Source: JANQMY01 sp965227095 (GTDB lineage Bacteria; Pseudomonadota; Alphaproteobacteria; JANQMY01). From it: a DNA stretch of 64,000 nucleotides. The translations under genes and the position numbers were made by a program. The notes below the pieces were generated by a model. The model had not been told where the DNA came from. It did not search any database and saw only the letters and a program-made list of their open reading frames with translations. This document shows positions 44,949-52,120 of the stretch, piece after piece (the first letter of the stretch is position 1; every line of letters starts with the position of its first letter). The stretch spans positions 97,405-161,404 of the forward strand of contig CBDDFL010000003.1 of NCBI GenBank assembly GCA_965227095.1, written 5' to 3'.

Positions 44949-45397
44949 CTAAGCGTCACTCCCAAGCAAGCAGGGTCAGCAGAAGTATTGGGTGAGGTCA
45001 TCTGAAAGGTCATGGCGACAGCGAGCATCCCTTTCTGTTAACGCGCTATGATCTGGATTGACGATGACGCCTGAGAACTTTGTTCCACTTTGGTGCATTC
45101 TCTAGCCGTCATCCTCACGCGCTCACGCGGGGATCCCTGGGCGGCTTCTCATATGGCGACGATGTGGCCTGCCGGGTCAGCATGGCACTGACAGGAAACA
45201 ACACCTGCATCACATATTGCGTCAAAAACCGCCTTCGATCAGAAAATGTGATATGATTAGTGAAGAGGGAGGCTTTTGGCAGAGGACACGCCAATGGCTT
45301 CAAAGGCCGCTCGACAGATAGACAGTCATTATGACCGTCCACGCCCACGGCAGGTGGGTGATATTCCGGAAAACCAGACACCCAAAGCCTATAGATT

Positions 45398-45433
45398 GCC
45401 GGGTCGGCGCGGCCTCAAGGCCGCTTGCCCGGC
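45398..45433. repeat. Palindromic intergenic element 1
   Basis: Outer arms GCCGGG / CCCGGC and inner arms GCGGCCT / AGGCCGC form a long imperfect hairpin. Flanks read AGATTGCC and CATTGACG, the same edge sequence, inverted, as element 2. It resembles the common alphaproteobacterial mosaic palindrome with CGTCATTGCC..GGCAATCCAT edges. Confidence 0.7.
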
Positions 45434-45469
45434 ATTGACGATGGTTGAGGCCCCCTTTGCTCCAAAATC

Positions 45470-45489
45470 GGATCAACCCCATGCGCCCA
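45470..45489 (+). repeat. Direct repeat copy A
   Basis: GGATCAACCCCATGCGCCCA, identical to copy B 126 bases downstream, with AAAATY before both. A degenerate third version (TTGGATCAACATCATGTCGATGCGC region) covers the MATE start at 45855. Confidence 0.85.
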
Positions 45490-45595
45490 ATTGTGTGCAA
45501 TACCCAGCCGGCCCACTCCCCCGGCGCAACCCCCCGAACACGATACCCTGGCGGGTGACTGGGAGGGCGAGTGGGCTGGTGGTACCTCTAAAATT

Positions 45596-45615
45596 GGATC
45601 AACCCCATGCGCCCA
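45596..45615 (+). repeat. Direct repeat copy B
   Basis: Identical 20 bases to copy A. Both contain an ATG in the same relative place, each opening only a short frame (about 25 and 16 codons). Confidence 0.85.
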
Positions 45616-45710
45616 TCCGTCTGGCGCGTGGATTACCCGGCTGCGCCGCCAAAATGACGGTTTACCGGCAAATGACGAAAAACGGCGACGTCCCCCTTAC
45701 TCACCACGTC

Positions 45711-45735
45711 ATTGCCCGTCTCCAGTCCGGGCAAT
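45711..45735. repeat. Palindromic intergenic element 2
   Basis: Arms ATTGCCCG / CGGGCAAT around a nine-base loop, with CACGTC before and CCATTCGG after. Related to element 1 in inverted orientation. Confidence 0.65.
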
Positions 45736-45854
45736 CCATTCGGCGGCAATGCCCCAAAGAAATCGCTGGCCAAATCACCTGCGGTGCCATATACAGACCG
45801 GCTGCGCTGGACCGAGATGATCCGCAGCGCCACCACTGGACTTGGATCAACATC

Positions 45855-47267
45855 ATGTCGATGCGCAGTTCTCACACCACGCGCTCGCACCTTGCCGATG
45901 CTGTATGGCTGGATCCCTGGAAAGCAGAGATCTGGGCCCTGTTGAAGCTGGGCGGACCGCTTGTGGCAACGCAAGTCACCCAATTCGCCATTCTGACGGT
46001 GGACGCCGTGATGGTGGGCCGGCTGGGACAAGCCCCCTTGGCCGCCGCGGCGCTGGGCACAACTGTATACTTTTTGGGATGGCTCGTGGGTTTTGGCCCT
46101 GTCTCGGCCGTGGCGCCTGTGATCGCGCAAGCTGTTGGCGCCCGGCCGAACCGGCGCGCACGCGTGACGGTGGCCGTGCGCATGGGCATTTGGGCCGCCT
46201 TTCTGACCGCCCTCCCCATGGTGATCATTTTTGTTCTGTGGTCGGAAAATATATTGAGGTTCTTCCAACAGCCTGAAGACATTTCAGCGGCTGCCGCCCC
46301 CTATATCGCCTATTTATCCCTGGGCTTGCCTTTCGCCTTTGCTCTCATCGTGATGCGCAATTTCGTTTCCAGTCTGAGCAAACCAAATTCGGCGCTCGCC
46401 TTTGTGGTGTTGGTGACGGGACTGAACATTGTGCTGAACTGGATGTTCATCTACGGCAATCTTGGCGCGCCGCGCTTGGAACTGGTGGGGGCCGGTGTGG
46501 CCAGCGCCTTGGCCAATTGCATCGGCTTCTTTGCATTTTTATCTTGGGCGCATTACAGCAAAGCGTTCCGTCATTTTGATTTGCTGAAAAATTTTTGGCG
46601 GCCCCATTATGGGCAATTGAAAGAACACTTTGTTATCGGCCTGCCCATCGGCATGACCGTCGCCTTTGAAGGCGGGTTGTTCAATGCCGGTGTGTTCTTG
46701 ATGGGAACGTTCGGTACGGTCTCCCTCGCCGCGCACCATATCGCCGTCAATGTGGCGTCCATGACCTTTATGGTGGCCTTGGGCCTGTCGTTAGGGGGCG
46801 TGGTGCGTGTGGGGCTTGCAGCAGGGGCCGGAAATGCCGCCGGCATTCGGCGCGCGGGTTATGTGACCATCTTGGTGGCAGCGTTTTGCCAAAGCCTGTT
46901 TGCATTTTTCTTCGTGGTGTTCCCGCACGCGATTATCAGCATTTATGTGGACATTCATGACCCTGAAAATGCGGTGATGGTGGCGCAAGCGGTTATCTTC
47001 TTGAAGATTGCGGCTTTGTTCCAAATTTTCGACGCCATTCAGGTGGCGGCCGCCCATGCCTTGCGGGGGCTGAAGGACACACGCATCCCCATGGTGTTGG
47101 CGGGCTTTAGCTATTGGGCGGTGGGTTTCCCCACCTGTTGGGTGTTGGCGTTCAATACCAACTTGGATGGTGTGGGCATCTGGTGGGGCTATGTGGTGTG
47201 CTTGTTCGTGGCGTCTATTGTGATGACCCTGCGCTTCTGGCTGCTGACACGGGAGCCGGTGCGATGA
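45855..47267 (+). CDS. MATE family multidrug/metabolite exporter
   Basis: Twelve-helix cation-coupled efflux protein of about 470 residues. N-terminal domain features include KLGGPLVATQVTQFAILTVDAVMVGRLG and the symmetric C-terminal half IGLPIGMTVAFEGGLFNAGVFLMGTFG (read in part), with ALRGLKDTRIPM near the end. Substrate cannot be read. I start it at ATG 45855, inside a degenerate copy of a repeat; no ribosome site is visible, and the start could be ATG 45861. The stop overlaps the deacetylase start (ATGA). Confidence 0.88.
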   Translation: MSMRSSHTTRSHLADAVWLDPWKAEIWALLKLGGPLVATQVTQFAILTVDAVMVGRLGQAPLAAAALGTTVYFLGWLVGFGPVSAVAPVIAQAVGARPNRRARVTVAVRMGIWAAFLTALPMVIIFVLWSENILRFFQQPEDISAAAAPYIAYLSLGLPFAFALIVMRNFVSSLSKPNSALAFVVLVTGLNIVLNWMFIYGNLGAPRLELVGAGVASALANCIGFFAFLSWAHYSKAFRHFDLLKNFWRPHYGQLKEHFVIGLPIGMTVAFEGGLFNAGVFLMGTFGTVSLAAHHIAVNVASMTFMVALGLSLGGVVRVGLAAGAGNAAGIRRAGYVTILVAAFCQSLFAFFFVVFPHAIISIYVDIHDPENAVMVAQAVIFLKIAALFQIFDAIQVAAAHALRGLKDTRIPMVLAGFSYWAVGFPTCWVLAFNTNLDGVGIWWGYVVCLFVASIVMTLRFWLLTREPVR

Positions 47268-47995
47268 CGGCGGCCCGCATGACCCTCACCCTTTTAGGGG
47301 TGCTGTCCGTGTCAGTTGCCTTTGCGTTTCTGTTTGCGCCGCGTGTCTTTGTGTATTGGCCGCAGACTTTCGGACCTGACGTTCTGTACTACACCGGCCC
47401 AGAGCAAAAACTGGTGGCGCTGACCATTGATGACAGCCCGTCTGGTGAGGAAACCGACCGCATTTTGGCGGTGCTGGACAAACACAATGTAGCAGCGACC
47501 TTTTTTGTCATTGGCGTTAAAGCGCAGATGTATGAAACGGTGTTGGAGCGAATTGTGGAAGGCGGGCACGAAATCGCCAATCATGGGTGGGACGCCACAC
47601 CGTCCATTGACCTTGACCATGACCGGTTCGCGCGGGAGCTTGCCCGCACGTCGGAGCTGCTTGGGACCTATGCGCCCAAATTTATGCGCCCCGCCTCTGG
47701 GCTGTACACCTCCACGATTGTGGCAGAGGTAAAGGCGCAAGGCATGCAGACCGTGCTGGCCGATATTTACCCCGCCGATACGCGGATCCATTCGCCCGCG
47801 TTTTTTGCCTGGTATTTGGAACAGAATGTGCGGCCCGGCTCCATCATTGTGCTGCATGATGGGGGCGATGGCACGGGCCGCGGCGACCGCACCGCCGAAG
47901 CGCTCGACCGGGTGCTCCCCCGGCTAAAAGCAGCGGGGTTTGAGTTTGTGAGTTTGAGTGCTTTGGTGGCCCGTTCCCAAGGTGGCGCAAAATGA
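47264..47995 (+). CDS. Polysaccharide deacetylase (NodB-like)
   Basis: Membrane-anchored or secreted carbohydrate esterase (CE4-like), about 243 residues, with a hydrophobic N-terminus. NodB motifs are LTIDDSPSGEE (catalytic Asp pair), GGHEIANHGW (metal His pair), RPASGLY, and SIIVLHDGG with the last catalytic His. Translationally coupled to the MATE gene through ATGA. It may modify an envelope polysaccharide; targets are unknown. Confidence 0.87.
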   Translation: MTAARMTLTLLGVLSVSVAFAFLFAPRVFVYWPQTFGPDVLYYTGPEQKLVALTIDDSPSGEETDRILAVLDKHNVAATFFVIGVKAQMYETVLERIVEGGHEIANHGWDATPSIDLDHDRFARELARTSELLGTYAPKFMRPASGLYTSTIVAEVKAQGMQTVLADIYPADTRIHSPAFFAWYLEQNVRPGSIIVLHDGGDGTGRGDRTAEALDRVLPRLKAAGFEFVSLSALVARSQGGAK

Positions 47996-48217
47996 GCGCC
48001 TCCCCCAAACGCCCAAAGCCGCGACTGCGGCTCGCCCGGCCAGGGCGCTCCCGCGGAGGACATCGCGTTGCGATTGTCCGCGAGCGAAATAGTGGCGGAG
48101 ACGGCCAGTCGCAAACCCTTTTAAAACAACGCCCCGTTCCGACTCTCAAGGCGGAATGGAACGTAAACAAAACAGGAAAAGTGGGAACGCTCGCTAACCG
48201 TTCTGGGGAGGTTTGAG
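47996..48217. other. Junction between host genes and the prophage-side genes
   Basis: The first 120 bases are very GC-rich and contain the hairpins AGCCGC-GACT-GCGGCT and CGCGGAGGACATCGCG.../...GCGATTGTCCGCG. From about 48118 the composition turns AT-richer (CAAACCCTTTTAAAACAAC). A short frame at 47992-48216 overlaps the deacetylase stop by ATGA but is Arg/Pro-rich and not protein-like after 48120. The composition step is a candidate attachment junction, not proven. Confidence 0.35.
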
Positions 48218-48571
48218 ATGAGCTGGAAAGCACTCTCTATCGATAAGGCCGCATCCTGCTTCCGTGACGTACTGGACGGCAAGCTGGAAGTTAAAGCCCT
48301 AACAAATTGGGAAGATGTGTTTGCTGGAAACTGCGTCTTTGACGTCGGTAAGTTTGAAGTGATCATCTTCAATGACTGCAATGAGTTCGACTACGTTGAC
48401 TCTATTCGATACGGCGGATCTGTAGCTGGATACGATCAGCTTTACCCCCGCGACGACTATCGTGGTGGCATTATGAAACCGTTCACAAAGGAAGAATGGA
48501 GCCGCTTAGAAAGCATTTTCGTCAATGCAAAGGTACTAGACACCCCCAAGCGCGGTGGAGGTGGGGGATGA
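48218..48571 (+). CDS. Hypothetical protein, 117 residues, prophage edge
   Basis: Small soluble alpha/beta protein (SWKALSIDKAASCFRDVLDGKLEVKAL, then DQLYPRDDYRGGIMKPFTKEEWSRLESIF, read in part), ending in a Gly-rich tail. Good ribosome site (GGGGAGG) eight bases before ATG. Coupled by ATGA to the next gene. Family not recognised; similar small proteins occur in phage accessory regions. Confidence 0.65.
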   Translation: MSWKALSIDKAASCFRDVLDGKLEVKALTNWEDVFAGNCVFDVGKFEVIIFNDCNEFDYVDSIRYGGSVAGYDQLYPRDDYRGGIMKPFTKEEWSRLESIFVNAKVLDTPKRGGGGG

Positions 48572-48843
48572 GTGAAGTTAGCGCCAGCCAAATGGAGGTT
48601 TTGTTTCACACATTGGGGCTGAATCAAGCCAGGCAATCATACCGGAATCGCTTCGTGACTGGCGAGGCGCACAGGCGAGACGACGATCTGAAGGCCTTGG
48701 TGAAGATGGGTCTAATGGACGTGCAGATCAATAAGTTCCCAACAGGAACCCACAAAATCTATTTCGCCACTGACGACGGAAAGAAATTAGCTTTCAAGGC
48801 GCATTTAGAAGCGGCGGCCCCTAGCCCCGCTGGAGGTGAGTAG
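48568..48843 (+). CDS. Hypothetical protein, 91 residues
   Basis: Starts within the ATGA of the preceding gene. The sequence has a possible winged-helix-like helical part (SQMEVLFHTLGLNQARQSYRNRFVT) followed by strands (HKIYFATDDGKKLAFKAHL). No assigned family. Shares an operon with 48218-48571. Confidence 0.6.
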   Translation: MSEVSASQMEVLFHTLGLNQARQSYRNRFVTGEAHRRDDDLKALVKMGLMDVQINKFPTGTHKIYFATDDGKKLAFKAHLEAAAPSPAGGE

Positions 48844-48887
48844 GTGGACAGAAGAGGCGCCCCCGCGCGCCTGAAAGGAGTGGATGA

Positions 48888-49112
48888 ATGGAATGGCGTC
48901 CTGCTAGAGTATTTGACGCTGAATATCGGGATGAAAATGGGACTTGTGACGTGTGGATCGATCACCCCGTCCAAGGGCAATATCGCGTTGTCGATTGCAT
49001 GAGAGACCCTGCTAACGATACACTTTTAATCTCAAGGTCTGGGACTGAATTCATTCAGATCCGATACATGACCCACTGGGCCTATTCGCCGTTGCCGCCC
49101 GAACATTCATAA
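48888..49112 (+). CDS. Hypothetical protein, 74 residues
   Basis: ATG preceded by AAAGGAG. Residues MEWRPARVFDAEYRDENGTCDVWIDHPVQG suggest a small beta protein. Its last 62 bases overlap the 3' end of the zinc-ribbon gene on the other strand. Function unknown. Confidence 0.5.
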   Translation: MEWRPARVFDAEYRDENGTCDVWIDHPVQGQYRVVDCMRDPANDTLLISRSGTEFIQIRYMTHWAYSPLPPEHS

Positions 49113-49287
49113 ACACCTTAGCGCCCACATGGCCGCAGGCCTTACAGCGGAGCCTCTTTTCCAGCTCCGATATCTCCATGTCTAACGGGAGGGTGTGAGG
49201 GTCTGCATTGTCCACGATCTTGTGGCAGCCTCTATTGAGGCATTCGATGTTGATACGGTAGTCACTGAAATCTCGGAGGGTCGGCAT
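49051..49287 (-). CDS. Small zinc-ribbon protein
   Basis: Frame of 78 residues with two Cys pairs, IECLNRGCHK and LRCKACGHVG, separated by about 28 residues, a plausible zinc ribbon. The ATG (49287-49285) shares two bases with the ATG of the thermonuclease gene on the other strand (49286-49288). No clear ribosome site on this strand, so the true start may lie a little upstream. Confidence 0.55.
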   Translation of the reverse strand: MPTLRDFSDYRINIECLNRGCHKIVDNADPHTLPLDMEISELEKRLRCKACGHVGAKVFMNVRAATANRPSGSCIGSE

Positions 49288-49672
49288 GAAACCGATTGTA
49301 ACACTGATTTGTTGTTTGACGTTCTTCTCAATATCAGCCGCCACCGCAGATATTGAAATCAAAGTCGTGGACGGCGATACGATCTGGATCGGCGATGAAA
49401 AGATCCGAATCCTAGGGCTTGATACGCCCGAGACCAACAATCCCGAATGCCTGGCCGAACAGATGCTGGGCGAACGCGCAACGCTCTATCTTAAGCGCTG
49501 GATTGATGAGGTGAAGGTGGTTAGGAAGGGGCTGGAGAGGGGCAAGGATCGCTATGGACGCACCTTGGCCGAAATCTATGTTGGTGACGAGAACGTTGCC
49601 GAGCGGTTGATTGCCGAAGGCCTCGCGACCACATATGACGGTAAGCAGACAGATTGGTGTGGAGATTATTGA
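49286..49672 (+). CDS. Secreted thermonuclease-like (SNase) protein
   Basis: Staphylococcal-nuclease-fold protein of 128 residues with a signal peptide (about residues 1-21). Core motifs: VVDGDTIWIGDEKIRILGLDTPET, DRYGRTLAEIYV and AERLIAEGLA. The catalytic Asp and the second-motif Arg are in place. GGAGGG precedes the ATG. In a prophage such an exported nuclease is probably an accessory gene. The stop overlaps the convergent membrane-protein gene by seven bases. Confidence 0.88.
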   Translation: MKPIVTLICCLTFFSISAATADIEIKVVDGDTIWIGDEKIRILGLDTPETNNPECLAEQMLGERATLYLKRWIDEVKVVRKGLERGKDRYGRTLAEIYVGDENVAERLIAEGLATTYDGKQTDWCGDY

Positions 49673-49983
49673 CCGGTCTTACGCACCCGTTGCTCAAGGT
49701 CATTGACCCTGATTTCCAGGCGGTCGATTTCCCGTTGAAGCGCCGCCTTGTCCTCCACGGCCTCGCGTGATGTGTACCGGTCGTTTGTCGCCTCACGCAG
49801 TCTAGACACCTGAATGGTTAGTTGGCTCATGGAGCTTTCCACAACAGCCAGGCGAACGGACATGTTCTGAGTTGTCAGCCCAAACCAGCCCAACAGCGCC
49901 GCGATGATGATGCCAATTATCGTGTTGAAATGACGTTCAAAATTCGCAAAACGCGGCTCTGTTTGCGTATCGGCGTTACTCAT
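49666..49983 (-). CDS. Phage membrane protein with coiled coil (XhlA-like)
   Basis: Protein of 105 residues: one transmembrane helix (about 22-40, IIGIIIAALLGWFGLTTQ) followed by a coiled coil (EREIDRLEIRVNDLEQRV region). Resembles XhlA/hemolysin-type phage proteins associated with lysis. Last gene of the lysis cassette; it overlaps the o-spanin gene by eight bases. Confidence 0.65.
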   Translation of the reverse strand: MSNADTQTEPRFANFERHFNTIIGIIIAALLGWFGLTTQNMSVRLAVVESSMSQLTIQVSRLREATNDRYTSREAVEDKAALQREIDRLEIRVNDLEQRVRKTGQ

Positions 49984-50155
49984 TACAAAACTTCTCGTAC
50001 TTGGTGTTGTGCTTTTCGATCTCGCGGCGTGTTTCCTCAGTATCCTTGGAAGAGAACGTCAATGGCCGAAAACCTGCACAGGCGTCAATCTCGTCTGTAC
50101 GGTGAGTTCCGCATGCGCTCACGAAGCTCGTCATCAGACAGAGCGTCAATATCAT
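49976..50155 (-). CDS. Outer-membrane spanin subunit (Rz1/LysC-like lipoprotein)
   Basis: Short lipoprotein of 59 residues from Met at 50155: MILTLCLMTSFVSAC is a signal with lipobox, then a second Cys pair frame DACAGFRPLTFSSKDT and the C-terminal HNTKYEKFC, the pattern of LysC/Rz1 proteins. It overlaps the i-spanin gene by 71 bases in another frame, the typical Rz/Rz1 nesting. An earlier Met at 50215 is possible. Confidence 0.75.
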   Translation of the reverse strand: MILTLCLMTSFVSACGTHRTDEIDACAGFRPLTFSSKDTEETRREIEKHNTKYEKFCNE

Positions 50156-50327
50156 CTTCAATCTGGGCTGCATCCGTGATGCGTTTGAGTTTTTTCTTAA
50201 GGTCTTTGTTTTCACGTTTCAGCTCCGCAGTTTTGAGCGCTCGTCGAACCTTCAGCCAATGTGAGATCGGCGACCAGACCCACAGGATGACCGCCGACGC
50301 AACACCTCGTATGATTCCCGCGATCAT
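50085..50327 (-). CDS. Inner-membrane spanin-like protein (Rz-like)
   Basis: Protein of 80 residues with an N-terminal membrane helix (IAGIIRGVASAVILWVW) and a charged coiled coil (ELKRENKDLKKKLKRI). Together with the overlapping lipoprotein it would form the spanin that joins inner and outer membranes at the last step of lysis. Overlaps the preceding gene by four bases (ATGA). Confidence 0.7.
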   Translation of the reverse strand: MIAGIIRGVASAVILWVWSPISHWLKVRRALKTAELKRENKDLKKKLKRITDAAQIEDDIDALSDDELRERMRNSPYRRD

Positions 50328-50572
50328 TGTTCCGCGAGAAACTCTGCCTTCGCCCTTTCGTAACGGGCGCGGGCCTCTTCAATCTGAAACCCTTGCGACC
50401 GCCAATACTCAATGAGCTCTTCTTCGGACAGTTCGCCTTTGTAAAGAAGTTCCAGGCTGTCCCGAATGAATTTTAGACCGTCCAGCGTTACTGAACCCGC
50501 AAATGATTTGCCCAGGCTATCGCGCTGCGAAACAATTACACTCAGCAGGCCGATGACAAGTTTATGCCACAT
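50324..50572 (-). CDS. Hypothetical phage protein, 82 residues
   Basis: Soluble helical protein with ELSEEELIEYWRSQGFQIEEARARYERA. Not recognised. Packed between the lipoprotein and i-spanin genes with one- and four-base overlaps, so part of the lysis transcript. Confidence 0.6.
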   Translation of the reverse strand: MWHKLVIGLLSVIVSQRDSLGKSFAGSVTLDGLKFIRDSLELLYKGELSEEELIEYWRSQGFQIEEARARYERAKAEFLAEQ

Positions 50573-50904
50573 TATTCCACTTCCTCTCTAAGGCCGGTTA
50601 GAACCTCGATGTTCTTCTTCACAATGAGAATGGTTTCCTTGTTGTTCGGCGGCGAGGGCTGTGTGCACACAGGCCCGATCACCTCGATCGCTTTGTCGGC
50701 AACGGCGATGTGTTCCACCGTCAGCTTTTCTTGTTCGATCAGCGTGGCGAGAACGTTCAATTCGAATTCATAGACCTCGCAATACTTCAGTACACTGTCC
50801 GTCTCTTTAAACGGGTCAATCCGCTCTAGGGTGTCGGTTATGGTTTGACACCCGCCCAATAAAAAAGCCGCCATGACGGCAGCCATCAGTCCAAATTTTC
50901 GCAT
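50572..50904 (-). CDS. Phage lipoprotein, 110 residues
   Basis: Signal peptide and lipobox (KFGLMAAVMAAFLLGGC) followed by a helical domain containing two further Cys. It may be an exclusion or lysis-timing protein; no family assigned. Starts two bases after the endolysin stop. Confidence 0.65.
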   Translation of the reverse strand: MRKFGLMAAVMAAFLLGGCQTITDTLERIDPFKETDSVLKYCEVYEFELNVLATLIEQEKLTVEHIAVADKAIEVIGPVCTQPSPPNNKETILIVKKNIEVLTGLREEVE

Positions 50905-50906
50905 GT

Positions 50907-51605
50907 TTAATCTCCGTTTGATTTCTTACCCAATGGGGTGTCTGTCATGGCTCTCAAGGCCACGTTGCCGGCAAGCCACGCCGCCTGTAACTGCGCCTCT
51001 AGGGCTGTTAGTATTTGGTGCATGCTTGCTTTTTCTGCGGGGACAACGGTTTGAAGCTGGTCCACCACAAACATGAGGAGAAACAGCAAGACGTTGTATC
51101 CAATGGTGCGCCAGCCTTTCATTGGCTCAACCTTTCTTGGGGTATCCAGCCCCATCTGCTTTCTGTCGTGCATGAATAATTTGCGTTCGGCGGCCCTGCG
51201 CCTGATAAGGCCCGGGATTTCGACAAGCTTCCCGTCAACCTTTCCCTTTCGGAACCATTCAAGAGCTTCACCAGCGGAGGCGAACTCTCCGCGGTTCAAC
51301 CGCTTGAGCATGGTGGACTTGGCGAACTGTGTCTCACCGATGTTGAACATGAGAGACACAAGAGCGGAGTACTCGTTCTCGGACAGTTCTACGGTAACAA
51401 GCTTCTCTACCGCTTCCTGCGCCCAGTGAAGGTCTTCCCGAAGAAGTTCGTCCGCCTGCTCCTCAGAGATAATCTGTCCTTCGACAACATTCTTGGTGTG
51501 GCCGTATCCAATGGTTAGAACACCGACAATGTCTCGATAGGCTTCAAGCTCTAAACCCTCAAACTCTTTTAGAATTCGAAGGCCGGCTTCGTTGATGTGT
51601 CTCAC
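50907..51605 (-). CDS. GH24 endolysin fused to a holin-like C-terminal membrane domain
   Basis: Phage lysozyme of 232 residues. The T4-lysozyme triad is visible as Glu16 (KEFEGLELEAY), Asp25 and Thr31 (TIGYGHT) with the standard E-8-D-5-T spacing; the catalytic domain ends near residue 155. From Met162 (MKGWRTIGYNVLLFLLMFVV) to the end (LRAMTDTPLGKK) the sequence resembles small phage holin-like proteins, with one or two hydrophobic helices. The ATG of Met162 (51122-51120) has AAAGG eight bases upstream, so a separate 71-residue product from 50907-51122 is possible. No other holin-like gene is obvious in the cassette. Confidence 0.85.
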   Translation of the reverse strand: MRHINEAGLRILKEFEGLELEAYRDIVGVLTIGYGHTKNVVEGQIISEEQADELLREDLHWAQEAVEKLVTVELSENEYSALVSLMFNIGETQFAKSTMLKRLNRGEFASAGEALEWFRKGKVDGKLVEIPGLIRRRAAERKLFMHDRKQMGLDTPRKVEPMKGWRTIGYNVLLFLLMFVVDQLQTVVPAEKASMHQILTALEAQLQAAWLAGNVALRAMTDTPLGKKSNGD

Positions 51606-51607
51606 AC

Positions 51608-52120
51608 TTACCGTCTTGGTAGCACCGCGCGCCAGTCCACTTTGGACGCCGTCTTGGCGTCTTTTACTGTCGTAGCTGCGTCAATGTTTTTCTTCGCCGT
51701 CTGGCGCTTGTTCTCAATAGTGGCGGCGATATCAATCCACTGATCCGCCGTATCGACAATAATTTGGGCGACCTCTTTTATCGTGTCCGCGGTAATGGAA
51801 ACTTCAGCATCTAGAAAAGGATACTTACCAACAGGAATGTCTCCGGTCTCTTGAACCGCCACTTTCGCTTGCTCCCACTTCTGCAGATACACCATGTTCT
51901 GCCCGAACCCCGGCGTGATGAATTGAAGACGTACCTGCTCAGCGTTTTCGTCAACCAGCGCCTTAAGCGCCGCTTTCTCTTCGGGAAGGTTCACAGGTGC
52001 ATCGCTAACGACAACGCCGCTCGCAATCAGCCGGCGATAGTCCTTGTTTCTCGGATCTACGGGGATAAACCGGCCACCTGCCTCAATGACTGTCTTTGTC
52101 TCGTCTGTGTATTGTGCCAT
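51608..52120 (-). CDS. Tail fibre assembly-like protein
   Basis: Protein of 170 residues beginning MAQYTDETKTVIEAGGRFIPVDPRNKDYRRLIASGVV (read in part), the short motif common in proteins encoded right after tail fibres and thought to assist their assembly. The rest is helical. Follows the tail fibre gene without gap. Confidence 0.7.
   Translation of the reverse strand: MAQYTDETKTVIEAGGRFIPVDPRNKDYRRLIASGVVVSDAPVNLPEEKAALKALVDENAEQVRLQFITPGFGQNMVYLQKWEQAKVAVQETGDIPVGKYPFLDAEVSITADTIKEVAQIIVDTADQWIDIAATIENKRQTAKKNIDAATTVKDAKTASKVDWRAVLPRR

Larger units (their letters stand above)
44949..45854. other. Repeat-rich gap before the MATE gene
   Basis: About 900 bases without a gene I can support. 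It holds two related palindromic elements (45398-45433 and 45711-45735) and two 20-base direct copies (45470-45489 and 45596-45615), listed separately. A frame runs open from 45276 into the MATE gene, but the translation is low-complexity and crosses the repeats, so I treat it as noncoding. Confidence 0.65.

Noticed and set aside
45276..45854. N-terminal extension of the MATE protein
   Set aside because: Open but crosses two palindromic elements and direct repeats, Pro/Arg-rich, and MATE proteins have no such domain.
48100..48130. tRNA or tmRNA fragment (GTGGCGGAGACGG looks like a tRNA-Leu D-arm or a tmRNA end)
   Set aside because: No acceptor stem, anticodon arm or T-arm could be paired around it; too short to claim as an attachment-site remnant.
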